Assembly (NCBI RefSeq): GCF_038433205.1
Contig: NZ_JBCDNA010000001.1
Span: forward strand, 124,001 to 188,000
Direction: 5' to 3'
DNA length: 64,000 nt
DNA from: Lutimonas vermicola
GTDB lineage: Bacteria > Bacteroidota > Bacteroidia > Flavobacteriales > Flavobacteriaceae
In this document: in pieces, positions 44,225 through 52,918 of the stretch
How positions within the stretch are numbered: position 1 is the first letter of the stretch
Layout: every line of letters starts with the position of its first letter
Made by a program: the position numbers and the translations under genes
The notes under the pieces: generated by a model
What the model saw: only the letters and a program-made list of their open reading frames with translations
What the model was told of the DNA's origin: nothing
Databases searched by the model: none

Positions 44225-45172
44225 TTATTCAAGAGATCCCAAATAGCGCTCCGAATCAAGTGCTGCCATACAACCTGTACCTGCAGCGGTTATCGCTTGT
44301 CTGTATTCTTTGTCTTGCACATCGCCTGCAGCAAAAACCCCAGGGAGGTTTGTTTTGGTTGTTTTCCCTTTTGTTATCAAGTAACCAACTTCATCCATAT
44401 CCAAAATTCCTTTAAAAATTTCGGTATTAGGTTTATGACCAATGGCTACGAATACCCCGGTTACATCTAATTTGGTTTTTTCTTTACTGATGTTGTTAAT
44501 GGCCATGACACCCTCAACCACCTTATCACCCAATACTTCATCGAGTTCTGTATTGTACATCACTTCAATGTTCTCTGTTTTGTTGACTCTGTGCTGCATA
44601 GCTTTTGAAGCTCTCATATAGTCTTTTCTTACTAGGATCGTCACTTTTCGACAGATATTTGAAAGATAAGTCGCTTCTTCAGCAGCTGTATCGCCGGCCC
44701 CTATGACCACCACGTCCTGGCCTTTATAAAAGAATCCATCACAGGTGGCACAGGCAGATACACCGCCTCCGATTAATCTTTGCTCACTTTCAATTCCCAG
44801 ATATTTGGCAGTAGCACCTGTAGAAATTATGACTGTATTGGCTTCGATTACTTTTGATTCATCGATAGTCACTTTATGGATTCCACCAACTTCATTACTA
44901 AATTCAACTTTAGTGGCCATTCCAAATCTTACATCAGTTCCAAAACGTTCAGCCTGGTTTTTAAAATCTTCCATCATTGCTGTTCCGTCAGTTCCATTAG
45001 GATATCCGGGGTAGTTATCCACTTCTGTAGTTGTGGTTAGCTGCCCGCCCATTTGCATTCCGGTATAAACAACAGGGTGAAGATCCGCACGCGCAGCATA
45101 AATGGCGGCGGAATAGCCTGCTGGCCCCGATCCTATAATCAAACATTTTATTCTTTCAATATTGCCATCCAT
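44225..45172 (-). CDS. trxB: Thioredoxin-disulfide reductase
   Basis: The 315-residue FAD/NADPH enzyme reduces thioredoxin. The FAD motif is GSGPAGYSAAIYAARA, the redox pair is in CATCDGFF (about residues 141-144), the NADPH motif is VVIGAGDTAAEEA, and GVFAAGDVQDKEYRQA closes the FAD domain. It is normal in length and fully conserved. It is divergent from a single-cysteine thioredoxin-like gene (178 bases between starts) and has its own promoter box and terminator. Confidence 0.98.
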   Translation of the reverse strand: MDGNIERIKCLIIGSGPAGYSAAIYAARADLHPVVYTGMQMGGQLTTTTEVDNYPGYPNGTDGTAMMEDFKNQAERFGTDVRFGMATKVEFSNEVGGIHKVTIDESKVIEANTVIISTGATAKYLGIESEQRLIGGGVSACATCDGFFYKGQDVVVIGAGDTAAEEATYLSNICRKVTILVRKDYMRASKAMQHRVNKTENIEVMYNTELDEVLGDKVVEGVMAINNISKEKTKLDVTGVFVAIGHKPNTEIFKGILDMDEVGYLITKGKTTKTNLPGVFAAGDVQDKEYRQAITAAGTGCMAALDSERYLGSLE

Positions 45173-45199
45173 TGTTCTGTGTTTTTAAATTTCAAGTCA

Positions 45200-45207
45200 C
45201 AAAAATA
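45200..45207 (-). promoter_or_regulatory. -7 promoter box of trxB
   Basis: The minus strand reads TATTTTTG, 27 bases before the trxB ATG. Confidence 0.5.
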
Positions 45208-45278
45208 TGCAAATCCAAACGTTTAAAATACGATTCAATATCTTTTTTTTCAATACGCTTATAACCGTTTTTAATCCA

Positions 45279-45286
45279 TAAATTTG
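45279..45286 (+). promoter_or_regulatory. -7 promoter box of the thioredoxin-like gene
   Basis: TAAATTTG matches TAnnTTTG, 64 bases before the ATG at 45351. Confidence 0.45.
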
Positions 45287-45333
45287 ACCAGGCGCTTTTG
45301 ACAAGTGACCTGAGTAGAACTTACAAATTAAAG

Positions 45334-45339
45334 AGGAGG
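45334..45339 (+). promoter_or_regulatory. Strong Shine-Dalgarno sequence (unusual here)
   Basis: AGGAGG lies 11 bases before ATG 45351. Perfect Shine-Dalgarno sites are rare in Bacteroidota and other genes in the window lack them, so this gene may be translated differently or be of other origin. Confidence 0.55.
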
Positions 45340-45350
45340 TATTTTATAAG

Positions 45351-45674
45351 ATGATACAATCTAAAGAGGATTTTAATAAAGAAATAAAAGCGCATACCGG
45401 CGTACTTTTTTATTTTGCAACCACAAGTTGTTCGGTAGGGGAAGCTTTGGAGCCAAAAGTAAGGGCTTTACTAAAAGAGAACTTCCCAAAACTTATGTTT
45501 AGATTCATTGATATGAACCAGGCACCGGAGCTTTCTGCTGCTCATCAGGTTTTTGTGGAACCTACTATCTTATTGTATATTGAAGGCAAAGAATATCTTA
45601 GAAAAAGTCGTCATATAGGATTGTCAGAATTGGATATGGCGATAAGCAGGATATATGACCTGGCATTCAAATAA
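45351..45674 (+). CDS. Thioredoxin-like protein with a single active-site cysteine
   Basis: The 107-residue protein has a thioredoxin fold. FYFATTSCSVGEALEPKV matches the strand-active site-helix of thioredoxin, and VEPTILLYIEGKEYLRKSRHIG contains the cis-Pro (EPT) and the following strands. The active site reads C-S-V-G-E instead of C-G-P-C. The resolving cysteine is absent, so it cannot act as a normal dithiol reductase; a monothiol, chaperone or binding role is more likely. It is divergent from trxB, has a strong Shine-Dalgarno site, and is followed by tRNA-Pro. Confidence 0.85.
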   Translation: MIQSKEDFNKEIKAHTGVLFYFATTSCSVGEALEPKVRALLKENFPKLMFRFIDMNQAPELSAAHQVFVEPTILLYIEGKEYLRKSRHIGLSELDMAISRIYDLAFK

Positions 45675-45686
45675 TATTTTTTTTAC

Positions 45687-45716
45687 TTGAATATGTTATA
45701 TTAAGTAGTATATTTG
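45687..45716 (+). promoter_or_regulatory. Full Bacteroidota promoter of tRNA-Pro(TGG)
   Basis: TTG at 45687-45689, a 19-base spacer and TATATTTG at 45709-45716 give an exact TTG-N19-TAnnTTTG promoter. The tRNA starts 24 bases downstream of the -7 box. Confidence 0.8.
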
Positions 45717-45740
45717 CAGCCTGAAAAATCGATGATCATT

Positions 45741-45815
45741 CGGGGTGTAGCGTAGCCCGGTTATCGCGCCTGCTTTGGGAGCAGGAGGTCGCAGGTTCGA
45801 ATCCTGCCACCCCGA
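45741..45815 (+). tRNA. tRNA-Pro (anticodon TGG)
   Basis: This is a complete cloverleaf: acceptor CGGGGTG pairs with CACCCCG plus discriminator A; the anticodon stem CCTGC/GCAGG encloses TTTGGGA with anticodon TGG; and the T arm is present (GCAGGTTCGAATCCTGC). CCA is not encoded. It is preceded by a consensus promoter and followed by a hairpin terminator and the 110-bp repeat array. Confidence 0.97.
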
Positions 45816-45820
45816 CAATA

Positions 45821-45851
45821 AAAGCTTTGCAAATTTTGCAGGGCTTTTTTT
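45821..45851 (+). terminator. Likely terminator of tRNA-Pro(TGG)
   Basis: AAAGC (45821-45825) pairs with GCTTT (45843-45847) around a TGCAAA/TTTGCA inner stem, followed by seven or more T. Next to it, at 45855-45884, a second hairpin forms (CAGTTGTT-TGAGC against GCTCA-AACAACTG), followed by a run of A. Confidence 0.7.
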
Positions 45852-45920
45852 ATGCAGTTGTTTGAGCTTGCTCAATAACAACTGTAAAAAAAGAAACGCA
45901 CGACCAAAGGGAGTCAAAGC

Positions 45921-46568
45921 TTTTATTGTCATCGTTTCCCGAATCAGGATCACCGACCGGAGGGAGGTAATCCCAAGGGAATTTAGAATGACGAATATTG
46001 AATTTTGAATATCGAATGTGCTTTCACATCTTTTATTGGCATCGTTTCCCGAATCAGGATCACCGACCGGAGGGAGGTAATCCCAAGGGAATTTAGAATG
46101 ACGAATATTGAATTTTGAATATCGAATGTGCTTTTGCATCTTTTATTGTCATCGTTTCCCGAATCAGGATCACCGACCGGAGGGAGGTAATCCCAAGGGA
46201 ATTTAGAATGATGAATATTGAATTTTGAATATCGAATGTGCTTTCACATCTTTTATTGGCATCGTTTCCCGAATCAGGATCACCGACTGGAGGGAGGTAA
46301 TCCCAAGGGAATTTAGAATGACGAATATTGAATTTTGAATATCGAATGTGCTTTTGCATCTTTTATTGGCATCGTTTCCCGAATCAGGATCACCGACCGG
46401 AGGGAGGTAATCCCAAGGGAATTTAGAATGACGAATATTGAATTTTGAATATCGAATGTGCTTTCACATCTTTTATTGGCATCGTTTCCCGAATCAGGAT
46501 CACTGACCGGAGGGAGGTAATCCCAAGGGAATTTAGAATGACGAATATTGAATTTTGAATATCGAATG
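45921..46568. repeat. Tandem array: six copies of a 110-bp repeat downstream of tRNA-Pro(TGG)
   Basis: Units begin at 45921, 46031, 46141, 46251, 46361 and 46471, exactly 110 bases apart, and differ by only a few bases; the last lacks its final ~10 bases. Each unit has a T-rich lead (TTTTATTG), a core TTTCCCGAATCAGGATCACC-GACCGGAGGGAGGTAATCCCAAGGGA, and a tail of six degenerate heptamers (GAATTTA GAATGAC GAATATT / GAATTTT GAATATC GAATGTG). Unit ends alternate CTTTCACATC (1, 3, 5) and CTTTTGCATC (2, 4), and the lead reads GTC in units 1 and 3 but GGC in the rest. The array thus grew partly as a 220-bp dimer. The ORFs it contains are not genes. Confidence 0.97.
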
Positions 46569-46592
46569 TTTTGTCTTGTGTAGCTTTTTTGG

Positions 46593-48662
46593 TTAATCCA
46601 GCAATTCAGGATTATTAAGGATCAATTCTATCTTTTTGATAATTACTGTAATTTGATTCATTTGTGTTTCTATATTTCTGAAATAGATACTGATATCCCT
46701 GTTCACCCAACTTTCAGAAATAACCCTTGCACCCAAACTAATTCTTAAAACAGCACTTTGAACATCATTGCCATATTTTACATTAACCGCTTGGCCAATA
46801 TGACATTTTTGTGCAGCAAGCCTGATGATTTCTATAGAAGAGTCCTCAAACTGATCGGATATATCGGAATTCAATAAAATATATAGTTTTTTTACCAGAT
46901 CAACAGGTAAGACTTTATTGTTTTTAAGGATAAAAAAAGGGAAAATTGTACGAATATTTCTAAGTCCGAATTTTTCAGTATTATAGGTATTAATCTTCAC
47001 TTCATCGCCAAAAAGGGGTTCTAAAAAACTGGCATCGTTAATTGAATCTTCAACAAAATTGCAAAACATCTCAATACCTAAATTTCTATATAAAATAGGC
47101 GTTTTGAAATACCTGTCCATTTCAACGATAGCAGCATTCCAGCGCATATAGGAGCCATAATTAAATCTATCGGGTAAATCATTTGAGCAGAACCAATTAG
47201 GCCAGTCAGAATGATTGTAATAATTCGTCAATCCCTCCGGTAAAGTGTTTTTTACAGAATTAATTGATTTACTAACACTTTGAGGTATAATTAAAGCACC
47301 AGAGTAGGGAGGGCCGGTAAAGTATTTGCTTCCTGTTATGGTAACAATATATCCTTTGTTTAAATAAGTTCTTATGTCAATTGGATCTAACCTGACTTGC
47401 GAGCCATCTACTATAATTTGAATAGATAAATTGTCAAGCGCTTTTAATTTTTGCATCATTTCTTCACTAGGTGATTGATAACCTAATTTCGATTGATCCA
47501 TTGTATGTAAAACAATATGCCTTCCCATTTCATTAGTCTTTGAAATAGCAGCAAAAATTTCTGTATCCAATTGAGTTGACGATTTTAATTGACCAATGTC
47601 ATCTCTAAAAGGAATTTTAATCAAATCAATATCCCTAAAACCTTCAATCATGTCTCCTTTTTTAACCGGATAATTCAAAGCAGTGGTATTTTCAAAATGA
47701 CAGCCCTTGAGTGCTGCCGGCACACCACTGCCGGTTTCATCAGAAGCCACCAAAACATGTGTAATTTCCTTATCAGAAATAATTTGAGTTATGGCTGCTA
47801 TTTGAAGGGCAGAATCAGTCCCTGATGGTGAAAATATGATTTCACAATCATCCTTTATTTTCAAGGATTTTCTTAGGTTATTTTTTAGCAGCTCCGAAAA
47901 TTCAAGAGTTGCATTTTTTAAACCTTTTTTTAAGCTGTTTTGAATCAATATAGTTCTTACCTTATCTGTTTTATCAAAAGCGTAATTTGATACACTTGTT
48001 GCCGTGGATGAGGCAAAAGTAAAGGCTTCGGGTCTTGGAAACGGGCGGCATCCATATTTATTTAACAGTTCAAATTCATCAATGTTCAATCTAAGGTCAC
48101 CACCTGACATTAATAAATATTCTGTCGGTTTTGCCAGGTTTTCAAGAATTGAATTCCAGGACTCTTTAAACAGTATGTTTGAATTATTTAATCCATGAAA
48201 AGATTGTAATTTTTTATATTTTGTTAAAGATTCGGTATTGAAAACTTTATTATTTCTGATCATATCAATTAAAAAATAATCAAGATTTTCTAATTTTTCT
48301 TTATCCTCTTTTGGTAATAATTGATAAAAAACCTGGGTAACTTTAAGAGCAGCCACATCACATAAAACATGGTCAGATTTATCTATGCCCAAAGCTTTAT
48401 ACCAAAGTTGCCATTCAATGCCATATCTTAAATAAATCAAAGCTAAAACGGGTTTATCTAAAAATGACGAACCAATTTTAATTGATTTGTTGGGAACAAT
48501 TTTAAATAGATCAGGTTCACTATTGGAAGTAATAATATTGATGCTGTTTATCTTGGGGACAGTGTTAAATCTTTTTAAAACTCTAACCAGATAATTCACA
48601 TTTTCTTTTTCAAATAAACTAGTTCTTTTATATTGATCTTCAATAAGTTTATTATTTGCCAT
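46593..48662 (-). CDS. Large fold-type I PLP-dependent enzyme of unknown function
   Basis: The protein has 689 residues. Residues 1-~200 match nothing I know. From ~210 a class V aminotransferase-like domain begins: IIFSPSGTDSALQIAAI (phosphate-binding loop, residues ~276-292), IIVDGSQVRLD (Asp419, pairs with the pyridine nitrogen) and TITGSKYFTGPPYSG (Lys446, the likely Schiff-base lysine). The last ~180 residues complete the small domain. The key PLP residues are intact, so it should be active. There is no signal peptide. It is an isolated gene between the 110-bp repeats and a 573-base gene-free stretch, and by eye is more AT-rich than its neighbours. Product and substrate unknown; its isolation suggests transfer. 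Confidence 0.8.
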   Translation of the reverse strand: MANNKLIEDQYKRTSLFEKENVNYLVRVLKRFNTVPKINSINIITSNSEPDLFKIVPNKSIKIGSSFLDKPVLALIYLRYGIEWQLWYKALGIDKSDHVLCDVAALKVTQVFYQLLPKEDKEKLENLDYFLIDMIRNNKVFNTESLTKYKKLQSFHGLNNSNILFKESWNSILENLAKPTEYLLMSGGDLRLNIDEFELLNKYGCRPFPRPEAFTFASSTATSVSNYAFDKTDKVRTILIQNSLKKGLKNATLEFSELLKNNLRKSLKIKDDCEIIFSPSGTDSALQIAAITQIISDKEITHVLVASDETGSGVPAALKGCHFENTTALNYPVKKGDMIEGFRDIDLIKIPFRDDIGQLKSSTQLDTEIFAAISKTNEMGRHIVLHTMDQSKLGYQSPSEEMMQKLKALDNLSIQIIVDGSQVRLDPIDIRTYLNKGYIVTITGSKYFTGPPYSGALIIPQSVSKSINSVKNTLPEGLTNYYNHSDWPNWFCSNDLPDRFNYGSYMRWNAAIVEMDRYFKTPILYRNLGIEMFCNFVEDSINDASFLEPLFGDEVKINTYNTEKFGLRNIRTIFPFFILKNNKVLPVDLVKKLYILLNSDISDQFEDSSIEIIRLAAQKCHIGQAVNVKYGNDVQSAVLRISLGARVISESWVNRDISIYFRNIETQMNQITVIIKKIELILNNPELLD

Positions 48663-49235
48663 AAGTATTATTATTTGAAACTTAAATCAGCAAGAAGTTC
48701 TTTCACGGAAATATTTTCCCTGATCATCCAAGTATTCAGATTTAACATGCACTATTCATTGCAATTGAATAATTCATCCATATCATAGATAGGCAATCAT
48801 CACATTTTGTTGATTGTCAACACCATATTTAGTTTGAATCTTTTTTTTGCAACGAATCAAAATTTTTTCAGATTGGAAGTCTATGTTTTTTTATGATTCT
48901 ATTACGACTGTGAAAATAAGAAATATAAAAGAACTTCTATCTTACCAAAAGTTATTTTTTTTCATGCTACAATGAGGTCAAATATTGAATCAGTTTTCGC
49001 CTCAAGTCATATGGTATCATAAATGCCCATTGAATGGTTAGAGCAAAATTGGATGTTCAAACTTGTTAAATAGGCTCGGGCTAAGGATAAAGTCGGGATC
49101 ATATAAATCCCTGTTTTTAATATTATTTTGAAGAAGATTTCTTAATTTTAATACTGATGAAAGGTATGCTGAATTTCTTCCAGGTTCTTCATTGCTAATT
49201 TATTGCTGATATCGCTGAAATTAAATAGATATCTA
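48663..49235. other. 573-base stretch without an intact gene
   Basis: No promoter box, RNA or intact ORF is convincing here. On the plus strand at about 49125-49200, a short run translating to LNFNTDERYAEFL, then after a one-base shift IANLLLISLKLNRYL, faintly recalls the end of the effector domain and start of the helix-turn-helix of Crp/Fnr regulators (ERY-x-x-FL ... SLKYIASYL). If so, it is a decayed remnant. The rest is AT-rich and unassigned. Confidence 0.3.
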
Positions 49236-50180
49236 ATGAACCCTTATATATATCTTGTTTTAGGAATATTTGGCCTTTGGATCGGTACCGAATTTACTGT
49301 CAGGAATGCCGTGAAAATCGCACGATATTTTAACATATCTGAATTGTTTATAGGGATTACCGTATTGGCTTTCGGAACGGATCTCCCAGAATTGGTAGTA
49401 GCCATTGATGGTGCCTTGCAGAGTTTAGGAGGTACCGATACTTCGGGTGTGGTCGTTGGAAATACCATTGGAAGTTCGATTGCCCAGATCAGCATTATCA
49501 TAGGTTTCATAGCCATATTCTATTATGTCACGGCCGGGGAGATACAAACGCGACAAATAGCGATCGAATTGATTGGATCGGTGATTTTATTAGCCCTGGT
49601 ATCATTTGATAATGTTATTACATGGAATGATGGGGCTTTGCTTCTCATTGCTTTTATCATGTACATTTTAACTTTATACCGAAGGGAAAAGAAAATTACA
49701 AAAGAAGAAAGTTCCGAGGAAAGGAGTAAGAAAATAATTATACCGGTTGTGTTTTTGATAGGCAGTCTGGCTATTGTCGTTCTCAGCTCTCATATTACCG
49801 TGGAAAATGCGTTAATCATGGTCGAAAAATTGGGTATTCGACAATCCTTTGTAGGAGCTGTCGTCATAGGCCTGGGTACCAGCTTGCCGGAACTTGCTAT
49901 TTCTTTAAGGGCTCTTTCTGAAGGGAAAATCAACCTTTCTGTGGGTAATATCGTGGGGAGTAATATTTTTGATCTATTGGTGCCTTTGGGTATAGGCTCG
50001 CTCATTTCAAAAATATATGTGGCCAATGCTGTTCTATGGTACGATATGGTTGTACTGTTGTTTATAAGCATCATTTTTATATGGTTTTTGAGCCGAAAGA
50101 AAGGCTTACAAAAAAAAGAAGGTATTATTTTGGTTTGTCTGTATATGGCATATAGTATTACCAAACTCATGATTAGCTAA
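49236..50180 (+). CDS. Calcium/sodium antiporter (CaCA family, YrbG type)
   Basis: The protein has 314 residues from ATG 49236 (MNPYIYLVLGIFG); the in-frame TTG 33 bases upstream is not needed. Two inverted alpha-repeats carry the ion-binding motifs: FGTDLPELVVAIDGAL with GNTIGSSIAQISIIIG, and GLGTSLPELAISLRAL with GNIVGSNIFDLLVPLG. There are about ten membrane helices. It exchanges Ca2+ for Na+ or H+ at the inner membrane. It is convergent with a Ca2+-type P-ATPase, so two calcium exporters lie side by side. Confidence 0.93.
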   Translation: MNPYIYLVLGIFGLWIGTEFTVRNAVKIARYFNISELFIGITVLAFGTDLPELVVAIDGALQSLGGTDTSGVVVGNTIGSSIAQISIIIGFIAIFYYVTAGEIQTRQIAIELIGSVILLALVSFDNVITWNDGALLLIAFIMYILTLYRREKKITKEESSEERSKKIIIPVVFLIGSLAIVVLSSHITVENALIMVEKLGIRQSFVGAVVIGLGTSLPELAISLRALSEGKINLSVGNIVGSNIFDLLVPLGIGSLISKIYVANAVLWYDMVVLLFISIIFIWFLSRKKGLQKKEGIILVCLYMAYSITKLMIS

Positions 50181-50245
50181 CCCATGGGTAATTCATCTGT
50201 TTGCTCAAAGGCAAATTCTTCTTTGTTCAATTTACCCTTCCTGAA

Positions 50246-52900
50246 TTACGTTAGCCCGAATGCTCCTCTCACCTGCTTGATAAGCTGGGCCAGGGCAAAT
50301 GAACCCAAAGCAAATAGAATCGTTATCAAAAATTGCCCAGTTGTGAGTGGCAGCAACGAAAGTGCTTGAGCAATTGGCTCAGTTATATACGCCCCCCAGG
50401 TAATGAACAAAGACAGTAAAATAGCGCCCCAAATCCAAATATTTTTTGTGACCTCATTATTAAAAACAGATTCCCGATGATGGGGTATGTTGAATACATT
50501 GAATAATTGTGCAAGAACCAAGGTATAGAAGGCCATATTGTTAATGACCTCCCAATTCAATTTCATGATGTAATATGCATAGGTAACGATGCCAAGCACA
50601 GAAATACTTATCGATAATCCATAGAACATGGTGAGGTACCAATCACTTCGTGTCATTATTGGCTCTTTAGGATCTCGCGGGGCTTGCTCCATAATGTCTC
50701 CTTCTCCTTTCCCGAGCCCCAAAGCCAAAGCCGGAAAGACGTCTGTGACCAGATTCAGGAATAAGATTTGCAGGGGGAGTAAGGGGGCCGGAAGGTTTAA
50801 AAGAGCCGCGATACCAACCGAAACTATCTCTGCTAAATTACAAGACAAGAGATAAACAACAAATTGCCTAATGTTTTGAAAAACAACTCTACCCTGTCGA
50901 ATGGCCAACTCTATAGCCGTGAATTTATCGTTTTTTAAGATCACATCCGCGACTTCACGGGCGGCTTCCGTACCGCGAATACCCATAGCAATTCCTATAT
51001 CCGCTTTTTTAAGAGCAGGTACATCATTGATGCCATCGCCGATCATCCCAACTATATTTCCTTGTTTTTGATGAAAAGTAATTAAATCCAATTTCTGTTT
51101 GGGGGTTACCCGCGCAAAAACAGAAGCATTTAGCAAGTGAGCCTTTGTTTTTGTGTCCATATCGACGATGTTCAGCAATTCTTGTCCGTGCAGCACTAGG
51201 TCAGAAGAGGCATCCTGGGTTAAAAGGCCAACTTCTTCGGCAATTTTTTGCGCGGTCTTGAGATGGTCCCCGGTCACCATAATGACTTTGATTCCGGCTT
51301 TTCTGTAGATATCGATTGTCGCCTTGACATCTTCCCGTGCCGGATCCATGAATCCCATGATACCAAGAAAAACAAGCTGTTTTGTCAAGTCTTCATCTTC
51401 AGGGATTTTACCCACTTCCTTATAGCCAAATGCCAATGTTCGAAGGCCTTGAGAAGCTAAGGTATCTACTTTTTCATACCATTTTTCCTTATTTGTGAAC
51501 CTGATTATTTTACCATCCTCCAAAATGCTGTCACATTCAGCTACCAGGGTCTCAAAGGCACCTTTGACATAAGCATAAAATCCCTGCTTGTTTTGGTGTA
51601 CAGTGGCCATCAGTTTACGGTCTGCATCGAAGGGCATCTCTAACTTTTTAGGATTGTTTTCCCTGATCAAATTGATGTCGCACCCGGCTTTTATAGCAAA
51701 ATCGAGTAGTGCGACTTCGATTGAATCGCCTTGTATGCCCTCGTCAAAAGAACTGACATTGTTACAGAGGATACTCGCCAGCGCGATTTTGTAAAAGGCT
51801 TCCTGACCTTTTAATACATCAAAATCGTCCTTGTTTTTTTGTTGGATGTCGTACAACTCAGTATCCGCAAGATATATGGCATGGACTTTCATTTTATCTT
51901 CGGTCAAGGTCCCGGTTTTGTCGGTACAAATGATGTTGGTGGCGCCTAAGGTTTGAATAGCCTCTAATTTTTTAATAATGACCTGTCGTTTTGATAAGCG
52001 CATCATTCCTTTTGCCAGGGCAATGGTGGCGACAATGGGAAGTCCCTCAGGAATGGCAGCCACGGCCAGGGCCACGCCTGTTTCAATCATGAGCAGTAAG
52101 TCTTTGCCACGAATGTAACCGGCAACAATGATAAGCACAGCAAAGACCAATGTTAGCCAGATGAGCCATTTGGTGAGTTGATTCAATTTTTTTTCTAAAG
52201 GAGTAATTTCTTTTTGGGCCTCCATGCCCATCTGTTGAATCTTTCCCAATTCTGTATTAGCGCCTGTGGCAGTTACAATAGCCTTGCCCGAACCCGTAAT
52301 AGTGATAGTGCCTTTAAAGAGCATGTTCCGTTGATCCGTAATAGGTGTATCGAGAGGTAAATTTTCTGTGTTTTTAGATATGGGGATACTTTCGCCGGTC
52401 AAGGCAGATTCTTTAATACTCAGGCTTTCTTGTGAGACTAACCGGGCATCCGCGGTGACCACATCGCCGGTTTGTATCAGGATAATATCTCCGGGCACCA
52501 ATTCTGAGGCTATTATGGTCTGCATCTTCCCGGAACGCAGCACCCTTGTTCTGGTCTGCCCCATTTTTCTAAGAGCTTCAAGCGAACGTAAAGCCTGAAG
52601 TTCCATAAAAAAACCTATCGCAACCGAGACCATGATAACAATAAGGATGGTTGCCCCTTCGAGCCAATCGCTAAAAAGAAAGGCCAGGATGCTTGCAGTA
52701 GTCAAAATATAAATGATGGGGTCCAACAACTGATCGGTAAGAATTCGCCATATTGACTTTGGCCCGTCTTGGGGAATTTGATTCAAGCCATATTCCGCCT
52801 GATGCTTCTTAACGGTTTTTTTATCCAGGCCATTATCTAAATGGGTCTGAAACCTTTTGGCTATTTCTTCAGCGGAAAGAGAATATGCATTTTCAATCAT
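50246..52900 (-). CDS. P-type ATPase, subfamily II (Ca2+-transporting type)
   Basis: The protein has 884 residues. The phosphorylated Asp is in ICTDKTGTLT, the actuator loop in ALTGESIP, and the hinge in MIGDGINDVPALKKADIGIAMG. The membrane motif VAAIPEGLPIVATIALAKG (helix M4) and the N-terminal YSLSAEEIAKRF cation-ATPase domain place it with SERCA/PMCA-like Ca2+ pumps. The M6 segment reads NLVTDVFPALALGLGKG, also typical. It exports Ca2+ (possibly Mn2+). It is tail to tail with the CaCA antiporter. On its 5' side lies the remnant of a decayed gene. Confidence 0.93.
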   Translation of the reverse strand: MIENAYSLSAEEIAKRFQTHLDNGLDKKTVKKHQAEYGLNQIPQDGPKSIWRILTDQLLDPIIYILTTASILAFLFSDWLEGATILIVIMVSVAIGFFMELQALRSLEALRKMGQTRTRVLRSGKMQTIIASELVPGDIILIQTGDVVTADARLVSQESLSIKESALTGESIPISKNTENLPLDTPITDQRNMLFKGTITITGSGKAIVTATGANTELGKIQQMGMEAQKEITPLEKKLNQLTKWLIWLTLVFAVLIIVAGYIRGKDLLLMIETGVALAVAAIPEGLPIVATIALAKGMMRLSKRQVIIKKLEAIQTLGATNIICTDKTGTLTEDKMKVHAIYLADTELYDIQQKNKDDFDVLKGQEAFYKIALASILCNNVSSFDEGIQGDSIEVALLDFAIKAGCDINLIRENNPKKLEMPFDADRKLMATVHQNKQGFYAYVKGAFETLVAECDSILEDGKIIRFTNKEKWYEKVDTLASQGLRTLAFGYKEVGKIPEDEDLTKQLVFLGIMGFMDPAREDVKATIDIYRKAGIKVIMVTGDHLKTAQKIAEEVGLLTQDASSDLVLHGQELLNIVDMDTKTKAHLLNASVFARVTPKQKLDLITFHQKQGNIVGMIGDGINDVPALKKADIGIAMGIRGTEAAREVADVILKNDKFTAIELAIRQGRVVFQNIRQFVVYLLSCNLAEIVSVGIAALLNLPAPLLPLQILFLNLVTDVFPALALGLGKGEGDIMEQAPRDPKEPIMTRSDWYLTMFYGLSISISVLGIVTYAYYIMKLNWEVINNMAFYTLVLAQLFNVFNIPHHRESVFNNEVTKNIWIWGAILLSLFITWGAYITEPIAQALSLLPLTTGQFLITILFALGSFALAQLIKQVRGAFGLT

Positions 52901-52918
52901 GAGTTAAAAGAAATCATT

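Noticed and set aside
45696..46359. Two minus-strand ORFs (147 and 88 codons) overlapping tRNA-Pro and the 110-bp repeats
   Set aside because: They are read from repeat units and the tRNA; the 110-bp period is not a multiple of three, and the peptide (HSKFNIRHSKF...) is just translated heptamers.
45921..46568. CRISPR array
   Set aside because: Units are tandem and nearly identical over all 110 bases; there are no unique spacers and no cas genes.
45741..48662. Genomic island integrated at tRNA-Pro(TGG)
   Set aside because: No integrase and no second copy of the tRNA 3' end (GGTTCGAATCCTGCC) was found downstream, so attachment sites cannot be supported.
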